Shown here piece after piece: positions 44,627 through 52,821 of a stretch of 64,000 nt of DNA (its first letter is position 1; each line of letters starts with the position of its first letter). The notes beneath the pieces were generated by a model. It was given only the letters and a program-made list of their open reading frames with translations, did no database searches and was not told the DNA's origin. A program made the translations under genes and the position numbers. Source of the stretch: Halobacterium sp. KA-4. Its GTDB lineage: Archaea > Halobacteriota > Halobacteria > Halobacteriales > Halobacteriaceae. The stretch covers positions 1 to 64,000 of the forward strand of contig NZ_JAJJZG010000002.1 in the NCBI RefSeq assembly GCF_021028995.1. The letters run 5' to 3'.

Positions 44627-46165
44627 TCAGTGCTCGCCGGTGAGGAGCCGGCGGAGGATGTCCCCGTACGCCGGGCGCGTGACGAGCACGCCGATGAGCA
44701 CGCCGAGGATGGTGATGATGGCGAACCCGCGGAGGTCGCCGAGGCTGAGCACCGCCAGCGGACTCATCGCGATGATGGTCGTGACCGCGGCGGCCCCGAT
44801 GACCCACAGCGCCTTGCGGAATCGGCTCTTGAACACGCGCTGGGAGCCGATTTCCTTGGTCATCACCTCGTCGGCGATGATGACGAGGTCGTCGACCCCG
44901 GTCCCGATGACGGCGATGAACCCGGCGATGTGCGAGAGGTCGAGCGCCAGCCCGCTCACGGCGGCGAACCCGAGCAGGATGACGACTTCCGCCAGCGCCG
45001 TGAACACCATCGGTATCGCGACCCGGGGGTCGCCGTACCGGGCGAACACGACCAGCGCCATCGCGATGGCGGCGGCGATGCCAGTCACCAAGGACAGCGG
45101 CTTGTACCGCTCGGCGAAGCTCGGGGAGACGTAGTAGGAGTCCTGGAATTCGAGTTGCGTCGGGAGCGCGCCTGCCTGGAGGTTCACGCGCAGTTCGCGG
45201 GCTTCCTCCATGGAGTTGGCCGTGATGACGAACCGTGGGTCCTGCACGAAGTCGCCGTTCTCGAAGCTCTGGGCGAGGTTCGCGCGGACGCCGGCGTCGT
45301 AGACGACTTCGCCGTCGAGGACGGTGAGCAGGCAGTAGCCGCCGTCCGGGAACTGGCAGTTACTGGTGCCCTGGCTGGACGTGAAGCCGTACTGGCGCAT
45401 GTCCGCTGCGAACTCCTCGGCGGCGTCTTGGGTCAGCGAGACGGGGACCGACGGCCGGCCGTCGATGACTTGCGCGGTGCTGACGTCGCTGCGCTGGAGT
45501 TGGGCGTGCGAGAGCACCGTGGCGTTCGTCTGGTTGCCGTTCTGTGGGTAGTACGCCCACATCTCGACCTCACCGCGTCCCTGGATGAGCGAGCGCACCT
45601 CGGAGGCGTTCTGTCCGGGGACTTCGACGACGATGTAGTTCCCGCCGGCCTGCGTCCGCGTGGAGTAGACCGAGGCCCCGGAGAAGCCCGTCGCGTCGAT
45701 TTTCGTGGAGATGGTGTCGACGATTTCGCTCCGCGTCGCGGCCGTGACGCCGCTGGAGACCGAGTCATAGCCGTACCCCAGCGAGTCGAGGGCGGCCTTG
45801 ACCTCCTCGGTCGTGTTGGCCGCGTACACTTCCACGACGTCGGGGCTGTCGGCGGCCCGCCGGTCGCGCGCGGTCACGCTCCCGGGTTCGAGCGAGAGCG
45901 CGTTGGCCACGTCGGCTTCAAGGGCTTCGCGTGCGCTCTCGTTGGTCGGGACGTCGACGCCCGACGCGGTGACGCCGACCGCGGTCGCGCGCAGCCGCAC
46001 GCCGCCGGAGAGTTCGAGACCGTACTGGAGGTTCGTCGGCCGTGACGCGGCCTCCTCGTCCCCGCTGGCGGACGCGCCGATGCCCGGCGCGAACAGCGCG
46101 ACCGACGAGCCGAGCAACAGGACGACGAGGAACGCGACCCGCCAGTTCTCGCGGAGCCAGCTCAT
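44627..46165 (-). CDS. secD: Protein translocase subunit SecD
   Basis: 512 residues. SecD and SecF pull exported proteins across the membrane using the proton or ion gradient. It has an N-terminal helix, a long extracellular domain (about 35-350, with the conserved GLELSGGVRLRATA segment), and a cluster of five helices at the C-terminus. The GIDDLVIIADEVMTKEIG region corresponds to the SecDF-conserved DEV block (here GVDDLVIIADEV). Translationally coupled to secF by ATGA (46162-46165). The order secF then secD is typical of haloarchaea. Confidence 0.96.
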   Translation of the reverse strand: MSWLRENWRVAFLVVLLLGSSVALFAPGIGASASGDEEAASRPTNLQYGLELSGGVRLRATAVGVTASGVDVPTNESAREALEADVANALSLEPGSVTARDRRAADSPDVVEVYAANTTEEVKAALDSLGYGYDSVSSGVTAATRSEIVDTISTKIDATGFSGASVYSTRTQAGGNYIVVEVPGQNASEVRSLIQGRGEVEMWAYYPQNGNQTNATVLSHAQLQRSDVSTAQVIDGRPSVPVSLTQDAAEEFAADMRQYGFTSSQGTSNCQFPDGGYCLLTVLDGEVVYDAGVRANLAQSFENGDFVQDPRFVITANSMEEARELRVNLQAGALPTQLEFQDSYYVSPSFAERYKPLSLVTGIAAAIAMALVVFARYGDPRVAIPMVFTALAEVVILLGFAAVSGLALDLSHIAGFIAVIGTGVDDLVIIADEVMTKEIGSQRVFKSRFRKALWVIGAAAVTTIIAMSPLAVLSLGDLRGFAIITILGVLIGVLVTRPAYGDILRRLLTGEH

Positions 46166-47022
46166 CGCGCCACCCCCTCGAATTTGTACCAGCGAAGCAG
46201 TGTGACGTTCATCATGTAGGTGTTCACGAGGTCAGTCGTCAGCCCGAAGACGAGCACCAGCCCGATGTCCGTGAGCAGCTGGATGCCGAAGATGTAGGAG
46301 ACGATGGTCATCACGATCATCGTGACGATGGAGGTCACGGTCATCGTGACACCGGTGCGCATCGCGCGGTGGACGCTCTCCCAGAACCCCCCGGAGCGCC
46401 GGAGGACGTGGTTGTTCAGGAGGATGTCGGAGTCGACACTGTAACCGATGAGCATCAACAGCGCGGCGACGGTCCCCAGCGAGAGCTCGATGCCGAAGAC
46501 GTTCATCAGCGCGATGGGGACGATAATGTCGCTGAACGCCGACAGCACGATCGCGATGGAGGGAACGAACGTGCGGAAGAGGAGGAAGACGACGGCGCTC
46601 ATGCCGAGGAAGGCGATAGCGAGCCCGAGGAGCGCGAGCTGCTGGGTGGAGCTACCGAACGAGGGCGCGATGCCCTGTGACTGGACGACCTCGAAGCCGG
46701 CGTCCCTGGCCTGCTGGGAGAGTGCTTGCGTGTCGTCGGACTGGAACGTGATGAGGTACTGGGAGCTGCTCGTGCCGATTGACCGGATGGACTCGTGGTC
46801 CTGCTCGAACGCAGCCGTAATCTCCGATTGGGGTGCGTCCGATTCGACCACGAGCTCCGTTCCGCCGGTGAACTCGATGCCGGGGTCGGCCGGCCATCCC
46901 GTGAGGGCGAACGACGCGCCCACGACTGTGAGCGCGATTACCAGCAGCGCCAGCGGCGGGGCGACGAGCTGCCGCATGGAGTACTGACTGAGGTCGACCT
47001 CAGGGACCTCGAAACTGGGCAT
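46162..47022 (-). CDS. secF: Protein translocase subunit SecF
   Basis: 286 residues, six hydrophobic helices with one periplasmic-type loop. Signatures: GIEFTGGTELVVES (about residue 48) and the VDSDILLNNHVLRRSG segment, the SecF equivalent of the conserved IVVFDR region. A TATA-like GGTTAAGGC lies about 28 nt before the ATG. First gene of the secFD operon. Confidence 0.96.
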   Translation of the reverse strand: MPSFEVPEVDLSQYSMRQLVAPPLALLVIALTVVGASFALTGWPADPGIEFTGGTELVVESDAPQSEITAAFEQDHESIRSIGTSSSQYLITFQSDDTQALSQQARDAGFEVVQSQGIAPSFGSSTQQLALLGLAIAFLGMSAVVFLLFRTFVPSIAIVLSAFSDIIVPIALMNVFGIELSLGTVAALLMLIGYSVDSDILLNNHVLRRSGGFWESVHRAMRTGVTMTVTSIVTMIVMTIVSYIFGIQLLTDIGLVLVFGLTTDLVNTYMMNVTLLRWYKFEGVAR

Positions 47023-47076
47023 GACTGCCGGTCGGGAGCGAGCGAGGTTAAGGCTTCTTATACCTAGCCAGCAGGA

Positions 47077-47676
47077 CTACGGCGCGAACCGCTCGGGGAC
47101 GTGGCGGCGGACGCCGTCGGGCACCTGCGCGAACAGCCACGTCGCGATAGCGGGGAGGCGCTTGCGGACGACGACGTAGCCGGCCGAGAAGACGAGCGCG
47201 CCGGCGACGACCTGCTGGACGCTCGGGCCGAACGCCAGCGACGCGGGCACGCCGAAGACGGCCGCGACGGCGAGGTCCTCGGGGGACCCGTCGTAGCGGA
47301 CGAGCCGGCGCGGCGGGAGCCACCGGCCGTGGAAGTGGCTGTAGACGGCGCGTTCGCTGGTCCCCTTCCACGGTTCGAGTTCGAGGCCGCCGCCGAGCGC
47401 GTCGCTGGCGGCGTGGAGCGCGGCGGCGGCGAGGAAGACGGCCGCGGCGACGGTCCACGCCGTCGGCGAGACGAGCGCGACGACGCCTGCGACGGCCGCA
47501 GCGACGCTGTAGTAGACCGGGAAGTGGAGCGTGCGGCGGTGGCCGGCGTAGAGGTCGAGGTCGGGGAAGACGCCGCCGGCGAGGCCGGCAGCGGCTACAG
47601 CGACCCCGAACTCGGGCACGACGAGTGAGACGAGCGCGGCGACCGCCAGCCCCACGAGCGCGTGTGTCGTCGCCAT
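47077..47676 (-). CDS. Membrane-bound metal-dependent hydrolase-like protein (DUF457/YdjM type), second copy
   Basis: 199 residues, from the second of two tandem ATG codons (47676) to match its paralogue at 19948-20490. Shared blocks: MATTHA, GGVFPDLDL, HRRTLHFP, SDALGGGLELEPW and RAVYSHFHGRWLPPRRLVRYDGSPEDL. Several hydrophobic helices; a longer basic C-terminus (FAQVPDGVRRHVPERFAP) than the paralogue. Putative membrane hydrolase, function not established. Confidence 0.85.
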   Translation of the reverse strand: MATTHALVGLAVAALVSLVVPEFGVAVAAAGLAGGVFPDLDLYAGHRRTLHFPVYYSVAAAVAGVVALVSPTAWTVAAAVFLAAAALHAASDALGGGLELEPWKGTSERAVYSHFHGRWLPPRRLVRYDGSPEDLAVAAVFGVPASLAFGPSVQQVVAGALVFSAGYVVVRKRLPAIATWLFAQVPDGVRRHVPERFAP

Positions 47677-47778
47677 CATAGATGTGCTCTCTAGGCGGGC
47701 GGGAGGCTTGAAGATGTCGCCTACAGAAGAACAGAATTCGGCGGTGAGCGTAAGGCAGTGCTACGCATACACAAACAT

Positions 47779-48084
47779 ATGGCGACCACGGTCACCGTCT
47801 CGTACCCGGCGGACGTCAGCGACTGGGAGCGCGACCAGTTGACGACCGACCACATGCGGGCGTACCTCAAGCGCTCGAACGACCACGCTCGGGAGGGGGA
47901 CACGTGGGACGTGTTCGTCGACGTCGGGTGCTGTGGCACCAGCCCGGACATCCCGCTCCGCGTCGAACACGTCGCCGGCGACGCGAGCCTCGACGAAACC
48001 GCAGAACTGGCGTTCGTCGAACGCGAGGCCGCCGGCGTCGACGCCGGCTGGGACGTCCAGAGCGAAGCGAGTCCGGAGAACTAG
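47779..48084 (+). CDS. Conserved haloarchaeal hypothetical protein
   Basis: 101 residues from ATG 47779 (MATTVTVSYPADVSDWERDQL); a start seven codons earlier seems less likely. An acidic soluble protein with CCGTSPDIPLRVEHVAG near residue 58, where two adjacent cysteines (VDVGCCGTSPD) could bind metal. No known family recognised. The stop shares CTAG (48081-48084) with the convergent DUF5812 gene. Confidence 0.75.
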   Translation: MATTVTVSYPADVSDWERDQLTTDHMRAYLKRSNDHAREGDTWDVFVDVGCCGTSPDIPLRVEHVAGDASLDETAELAFVEREAAGVDAGWDVQSEASPEN

Positions 48085-48548
48085 GGGAGGTAACGGACGC
48101 TGACGAAGTCCTCGCCGGAGCGGACTTCGACGCGGTTGATACCGATACGAGCGGCGCGTTCGACCGTCTGTTCGTCTGCGAGTACGTCCTCGACAGTCTG
48201 CTCGATGCCGTCCTCGGGCACGCCGAGCACGTGGACTTCGCCGATGCCCGCGCGCTCGACGGTCTCCAAGTCACCGGCGTCCAGCCCTTCGGCGATTTCC
48301 TTGGACTTGGGCGTCGGCGTCTCGTCGCTGGCTTCGACGGGAATCTGCTTGCGCTCGGCGACCTCGACGACGCTGTACGTCACGTTCATCGGCGGGTCCG
48401 GCGCGACCGTCGCTTCCAGCACGTCGCCCTCCGCCAGCCCCGGGTTCTCCGAGAGCGTGTGGACCTGCGCGTCCGTCACGTCCGAGAGCACCGCGGAGCC
48501 GTCCTCCGCGCTGGTGACGAGGAACGTCGCGGTCTTCTCGTCTGTCAT
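48081..48548 (-). CDS. DUF5812-family protein
   Basis: 155 residues. The sequence MTDEKTATFLVTSAEDGSAVLSDV, VHTLSENPGLAEGDVLEATVAPDPPMNVTYSVVEV and the end INRVEVRSGEDFVSVRYLP match the haloarchaeal DUF5812 family from memory. It has an OB-like N-terminal half and an alpha/beta C-terminal half, suggesting nucleic-acid binding, but this is an inference. Cytoplasmic. Confidence 0.85.
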   Translation of the reverse strand: MTDEKTATFLVTSAEDGSAVLSDVTDAQVHTLSENPGLAEGDVLEATVAPDPPMNVTYSVVEVAERKQIPVEASDETPTPKSKEIAEGLDAGDLETVERAGIGEVHVLGVPEDGIEQTVEDVLADEQTVERAARIGINRVEVRSGEDFVSVRYLP

Positions 48549-48556
48549 CGACGGGC

Positions 48557-49123
48557 CTAGGCCGTCTCGCCGTTTCCGTGTTTCGACGCGAAGCGCCGGT
48601 GGACGCCGTAGACGACGAGCGCGCCCGCCAGCACGAGCAGCGGCGACGCCACGGACGGAATCGCGTAGAGGAGTTCCACGACGGGCGCGAAGACGCCCGA
48701 GGGTTCCGGGCGCGTAATCGTCTCGCTGCCCGTCCCGAACTTCGCGGGCATCGACGCCACGAGCGCGAGGTAGACCGAGACGACGAAGACGTAGCCGGCA
48801 GCGCCGAGCGCGGCGTCGTAGCGGTCAGCGACCTGGCGCTCGCGGCGGTGCCGGTTCGCCACGAACAACACCGGCGCGACGATGGGGACGAACACGAAGA
48901 GGCCGACGACGACGTAGAACGTCCGCGAGAGCGTCAGCGACCCGCCGCCAGCGCCCGTCGTGTTCCCGATGAGCACGAGCAGCCCACCCACCGCGAGCGC
49001 GACCACCATCGCCGCGACGACGGTGCTGACGACCACGTAACTCCGGAACAAGAGCGAGTCGGACTGCCGGAACGCGTACGGGTACGCCGTCAGCAGCCCG
49101 GAGTAACTGTCGAACCGTCCCAT
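48557..49123 (-). CDS. Multi-pass membrane protein, unknown
   Basis: 188 residues from ATG 49123 (MGRFDSYSGLLTAYPYAFRQSDSLLFRSYVVVSTVVAAMV). Hydrophobic helices at about 28-52, 62-84, 102-122 and 150-172, and a basic tail VHRRFASKHGNGETA. The N-terminal YPYAFRQSDSLLFR segment looks conserved. It ends 8 bp before the DUF5812 gene start region (48548) on the same strand. Function unknown. Confidence 0.8.
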   Translation of the reverse strand: MGRFDSYSGLLTAYPYAFRQSDSLLFRSYVVVSTVVAAMVVALAVGGLLVLIGNTTGAGGGSLTLSRTFYVVVGLFVFVPIVAPVLFVANRHRRERQVADRYDAALGAAGYVFVVSVYLALVASMPAKFGTGSETITRPEPSGVFAPVVELLYAIPSVASPLLVLAGALVVYGVHRRFASKHGNGETA

Positions 49124-49431
49124 TACTCGAGACTCGGCGCTACCGGAGCAAAAGTACGGCGACTCGCTGTAGTCGATGCACACAGTTCGGAAATCGAACC
49201 GTGGACGTAGTCCGAGAACCAGAAAGCCCCGGCGCGCTCGCTGCCTGCGACTCGTTGCGCGCTTCGCTCACTTTGTTCGCTGTAGTGCTTACGTCGTCTC
49301 GGATAGCGAGCGCGCCGCCCCTTTCAGTCCCGGAAGACTCGCTCCGCTCGTCTTCCGGTTCCCCGCCTGCTACCGGGTGGTCGGGCAGCGAGAGGCCAGC
49401 GCTTAAGCACGCCGCCGTCCCGGTACCCCAC
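49124..49431. other. Gene-free intergenic region upstream of pgi
   Basis: 308 bases without a credible gene. Contents: a promoter region for the membrane protein at its left, a strong hairpin at 49330-49358 and the pgi TATA-like GCTTAAGC (49401-49408), 28 nt before the pgi ATG. Repeated TCGCTCCGCTCG-like runs, frequent in haloarchaeal intergenic DNA, are visible. Confidence 0.6.
49330..49358. repeat. Perfect 9-bp hairpin CCGGAAGAC/GTCTTCCGG
   Basis: Stem 49330-49338 with 49350-49358, loop of 11 nt, lying between the divergent membrane-protein and pgi genes, about 75 nt upstream of pgi. It may be a regulatory or transcription-stop hairpin. No T-tract on the plus strand. Confidence 0.45.
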
Positions 49432-50709
49432 ATGCACGTAGACGTGGGCAACGCCCTCGCGGTGGAGGCGACGCCGGGCGTCCCCGAGGACGCACTCGAA
49501 CGACTGGACGACCGCGTCAGGGACGCACACGAGCGCATCGTCGCGGGGATGACCGGCGACAAGTTCGGGTACGCGGCGCTGAACCTCCCGAAGACCGCGG
49601 ACCCGGCCGCGATAGAACAGGCGGTCGAGCCGTTCGCGGACAGCGACTTCCTGCTGAACGTCGGCATCGGCGGGAGCGCGCTCGGCGCGGCGACGCTCGT
49701 AGACGCACTTGACGGCGACCTGGACGCGTACTTCCTCGACAACGTCGACCCCGAGCACGTCACCGCACTTCTGGAGGATATCGACCTGTCGCAGACTGTC
49801 GTCCACGTCGTCTCGCGGTCGGGGACGACCGCGGAGACGCTCTCGAACTTCCTCGTCGTGCGCGACGCGATGGCGGACGCGGGCGTCGACTGGACCGAGC
49901 GCACGTTCGTCACGACCGGCTCCGAGGGGAACCTCCGGGACCTCGCCGACGAGCACGACCTGCCCGCGCTCGACGCGCCCGAGGGCGTCCCCGGGCGATT
50001 CTCCGCGCTCTCGACAGTCGGGCTACCGGCTGCCGCGCTCGCCGGCCACGACGTCGAAGCGATTCTCGATGGTGCGCGCGAGGGCCGCGCGGCGCTCACT
50101 GGGTCGCTGTTCGACTGCCCGGCGTACGCGTACGGCGCGACAGCGTACGCGCTCGACGTCCGTGGCGCGGGTATCAACGCGATGATGCCGTACGCCGAGT
50201 CGCTGGAGACGTTCGCGGAGTGGTTCGCGCAGTTGTGGGCGGAGAGTCTGGGGAAGGACGGCCTCGGGCAGACGCCGGCGCGAGCGCTCGGCGCGACCGA
50301 CCAGCACAGCCAGCTCCAGCTCTACCGCGCTGGCCCCCGGGACAAACTCGTGACGCTCGTCCGAGCACGCGAGCGCGACGACCGCGAGATTCCGGAAACC
50401 GAACTGGAGGGGCTGGACTACCTCGCCGGTGGCAGCCTCGGCGAACTGCTGGACGCGGAGTTCGAGGCCACGGAAGCGAGCCTCGCCGAATCGGGCGTCC
50501 CGAACGTCCGCATCGAAATTCCGCGAATCGACGAGCGCTCGCTGGGTCGCCTGCTCTACGACGTCGAAGCCGCCTGCATCCTCGCGGGCGAACTGTACGA
50601 AGTGGAGACGTTCACCCAGCCCGCCGTCGAGTGGGGGAAAGACGCCGCTCGCGGCCTGCTCAGCGGCGAGCGCGGGCTCCCGGAGAAGACCGAACTCGTC
50701 GTCGAGTAG
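49432..50709 (+). CDS. pgi: Glucose-6-phosphate isomerase
   Basis: 425 residues. It interconverts glucose 6-phosphate and fructose 6-phosphate. Signatures: NVGIGGSALGAATLVDAL, VVSRSGTTAETLSNF (SIS-type phosphosugar loop), GVPGRFSALSTVGLPAAAL, and GLGQTPARALGATDQHSQLQLY with the catalytic His region. This is the PGI superfamily, not the cupin type found in some archaea. Leaderless start by the TATA element at 49401-49408. Confidence 0.96.
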   Translation: MHVDVGNALAVEATPGVPEDALERLDDRVRDAHERIVAGMTGDKFGYAALNLPKTADPAAIEQAVEPFADSDFLLNVGIGGSALGAATLVDALDGDLDAYFLDNVDPEHVTALLEDIDLSQTVVHVVSRSGTTAETLSNFLVVRDAMADAGVDWTERTFVTTGSEGNLRDLADEHDLPALDAPEGVPGRFSALSTVGLPAAALAGHDVEAILDGAREGRAALTGSLFDCPAYAYGATAYALDVRGAGINAMMPYAESLETFAEWFAQLWAESLGKDGLGQTPARALGATDQHSQLQLYRAGPRDKLVTLVRARERDDREIPETELEGLDYLAGGSLGELLDAEFEATEASLAESGVPNVRIEIPRIDERSLGRLLYDVEAACILAGELYEVETFTQPAVEWGKDAARGLLSGERGLPEKTELVVE

Positions 50710-50751
50710 GACAACGGCACGCCTTTGTCCGAGCAGGCCGGATTCGGCAGC

Positions 50752-51783
50752 GTGAACGACCGGTACGCACAGACCGTTGGCTTCGTCGTCGCGGGCGGCG
50801 GGCTCGCTGCCACGTTCCTCGGCTGGCCGGCCGACGCCACGCTCGCCGCGCGCGCCGCCACCGGGTTCGCGCTGCTCGCCGCCGCCGCGTTCGGCGCGCG
50901 CCGGCACGGCGTCGACGTCCCGCGGCTCGACCTCGTCGCCGGCCTCGCGGGCGGGGGACTCGTGGTCGCCGCAGCGTTCGGCGTCAACGCCGCGACGGGT
51001 GGATTGCCGCGTGGCCCGCCGCTCGCGCTGCTCGCTGGACTCGGAACGGTCGGCGCGGCAGTCGCGGCGAACGCGGGGCTGGACGCCGACGCGGTCCGCG
51101 CTCGCGAGAAACACCTCGTCGTCGGTGCGGTCGTCTCGCTGGCCGCGCTCGTGTTCGGGTCGCTGCTCGCGAGCGTCGCTATCGGACTCGTCCCCGACGG
51201 CCCCTTGGTCAGGCTACCCGTCAACGTCGCCGTCGCGAGCGTCGGGTACGGACTCGCGGGCGTCGCGTTCGTGGCGTGGTACGACGGGAGCATCGACGTC
51301 AGCCGGCCGTCGCGCAGCGACCTGAAAGTCGCGGCCGTCGGCGTAGTCGCCATCTTCGCGGTCCACTACGCGCTCGTCGGGCTCGTGGTCTTCTTCGACC
51401 TCCCGCAGACCACCCACACGCTCGTCGAGACCGCGCGCGACCACCCCGAGATTCTGCCGCCGCTGGTCGTCCTCTCCTATCTCGCGGTCGGCCCCGGCGA
51501 GGAACTGCTCGCGCGCAACGGCGTCCAGAAGTACCTCTACGGCGCGTTCTCGCGGCGCGGCGCGGTCGTCGTCGGCTGTCTCGTGTTCACCGGCGCGCAC
51601 ATCCTCGCGTACGCTGGCGCGACGCCCGGCGCGGTGCTGGTGACGCTCGGTCGACTGTTCGTGGTCTCGCTGGTGCTCGGCGCGACGTACGAGCGCACGG
51701 ACGACCTGTTCGCGCCGGTCGTCGTCCACGGCACGTACGACGCCGTCCAGTTCGCGATGGCGTACGTCGCGTTCGCGGGATAG
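50752..51783 (+). CDS. CPBP-family intramembrane metalloprotease
   Basis: 343 residues from GTG 50752 (a TTG at 50725 would add nine). About ten hydrophobic helices. The CPBP (Rce1-like) motif 1, EExxxR, reads GPGEELLARNGVQKYL. Motif 2 is FTGAHILAY (His) and motif 3 is VVHGTYDAVQF (His). It is predicted to cut or process membrane or prenylated peptides, or to act in bacteriocin-like immunity. Alone after pgi (42-bp gap). Confidence 0.85.
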   Translation: MNDRYAQTVGFVVAGGGLAATFLGWPADATLAARAATGFALLAAAAFGARRHGVDVPRLDLVAGLAGGGLVVAAAFGVNAATGGLPRGPPLALLAGLGTVGAAVAANAGLDADAVRAREKHLVVGAVVSLAALVFGSLLASVAIGLVPDGPLVRLPVNVAVASVGYGLAGVAFVAWYDGSIDVSRPSRSDLKVAAVGVVAIFAVHYALVGLVVFFDLPQTTHTLVETARDHPEILPPLVVLSYLAVGPGEELLARNGVQKYLYGAFSRRGAVVVGCLVFTGAHILAYAGATPGAVLVTLGRLFVVSLVLGATYERTDDLFAPVVVHGTYDAVQFAMAYVAFAG

Positions 51784-51845
51784 GGCAGCGTCGTCTGACG
51801 CGGGGCTGACTAAGTATTACGGGCCGTGCTACCAAACCAAACGAT

Positions 51846-51980
51846 ATGCCCCGGAAGTACTCCGTCGTCTGTGGGGACTCTCTCGCTGCGGACGTCGAGG
51901 AGTTGGCGCGGGAGTACGGGCTCTCCGAGCAGGAAGTGCTGCGCCAACTCATCGAGAACGGGCTCGAAGAGGTCGACTAA
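51846..51980 (+). CDS. 44-residue CopG/ribbon-helix-helix-like protein
   Basis: MPRKYSVVCGDSLAADVEEL through QEVLRQLIENGLEEVD. Length and pattern resemble the ribbon-helix-helix fold of CopG-type DNA-binding proteins: a short beta-strand (YSVVCG), then two helices with AREYGLSEQEVLRQLIENGL. A TATA-like AAGTATTAC lies 29 nt upstream, so it is leaderless. Its stop shares four bases with the convergent nob1 gene. It may be a transcription factor or a partner of Nob1's regulator; unproven. Confidence 0.75.
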   Translation: MPRKYSVVCGDSLAADVEELAREYGLSEQEVLRQLIENGLEEVD

Positions 51981-52435
51981 CGGGGGCGCTTGCGCGCGAG
52001 GTCGCTACCACAGACCGGGCAGCGCTCCTTCGACTCGTCGAACTCGCGGCCACAGCCCTGACACTGGAAGTTCCAGTTCCGGCGCTCGCTGATGCCCACC
52101 TGCTCGATGACGTCGACGCCGACGCCCAATTCGTCGGCGGCGTTCTGCACCGCGTAGTCGTCGGTGACGACCGTGCCGTCGAGTTCGTACGCCGCCGCGA
52201 GCAGCCGCAGGTCCGTCTCGGAGAGCACGTCGAGGTCGCCGGTCGCGCGTGCGGCTTCGCGGGCCGCCGCGAGTGCGGCGTCGTCCGGTACCTGTACCTG
52301 CATGCCGCCGCCCGCCATCGCGTCGTAGCGGTACGCCGCAGCGTCCTCCAGTTCGTCCCGGACGGCGGGAATCGACGCCGTCTCACCATCGGGCTTATAG
52401 TCGTGGATGAACGCGGAGGCGTCTAAGACCTTCAC
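51977..52435 (-). CDS. nob1: Endoribonuclease Nob1 (rRNA 3' maturation)
   Basis: 152 residues. PIN-domain nuclease that makes the mature 3' end of 16S rRNA. Acidic active residues include Asp5 (VLDASAFI), Glu30 and Asp92-Asp93 (TVVTDDYAVQN). The C-terminal zinc ribbon has Cys125, Cys128, Cys139 and Cys142 (CQGC and CPVC). It starts with GTG overlapping the last base of the PRC-domain gene's stop, so it is coupled to that gene. Confidence 0.93.
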   Translation of the reverse strand: MKVLDASAFIHDYKPDGETASIPAVRDELEDAAAYRYDAMAGGGMQVQVPDDAALAAAREAARATGDLDVLSETDLRLLAAAYELDGTVVTDDYAVQNAADELGVGVDVIEQVGISERRNWNFQCQGCGREFDESKERCPVCGSDLARKRPR

Positions 52436-52677
52436 TATCGCTGGACGACGATGTAGTCTTTGACCGCCTGCACGCGCCCGACGGGGACCCGGTAGTGGCC
52501 CTCGCCGTCGGTCGGGAAGTTGACGGTCACGTTCGAATCTTCGAGCGGCTCCACGAGGAGGTCCTCTAGTTTCCCGCTCTTGAGGTCCATCGTGATGTTG
52601 TACAGCATACCCAGTTCCGTACCGTCCGACCCCATCACGGCTTTCCCGGAGAGGTTCTCGGCGAGGATGTCGGCCAT
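52435..52677 (-). CDS. PRC-barrel domain protein
   Basis: 80 residues, one PRC-barrel: MADILAENLSGKAVMGSDGTELGMLYNITMDLKSGKLEDLLVEP, then YRVPVGRVQAVKDYIVVQR. PRC-barrels bind RNA or proteins; RimM and photosynthetic reaction-centre H subunits carry related domains. Upstream of nob1 with a one-base overlap, so a role in ribosome or RNA processing is plausible but unproven. Confidence 0.88.
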   Translation of the reverse strand: MADILAENLSGKAVMGSDGTELGMLYNITMDLKSGKLEDLLVEPLEDSNVTVNFPTDGEGHYRVPVGRVQAVKDYIVVQR

Positions 52678-52762
52678 ACCCGGGAGTCTCGGCTGGGATT
52701 CATATAAACCCCGCGGGGTCGTCGGACGCGCGACGCACGAGGCCGGCGGCTCGTGACGATGG

Positions 52763-52813
52763 AATTATACGCCGCCGCCCGCTCTGTTCGGTCAACAACC
52801 GTTCTCTCGGAGG
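52763..52813 (+). promoter_or_regulatory. Promoter and Shine-Dalgarno sequence of infB
   Basis: TATA-like AATTATAC (52763-52770) then a leader of roughly 25-30 nt. GGAGG lies at 52809-52813, 8 nt before ATG 52822. Unlike most genes in this window, infB therefore has a leadered mRNA with a ribosome-binding site. Confidence 0.6.
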
Positions 52814-52821
52814 ATTCTACT

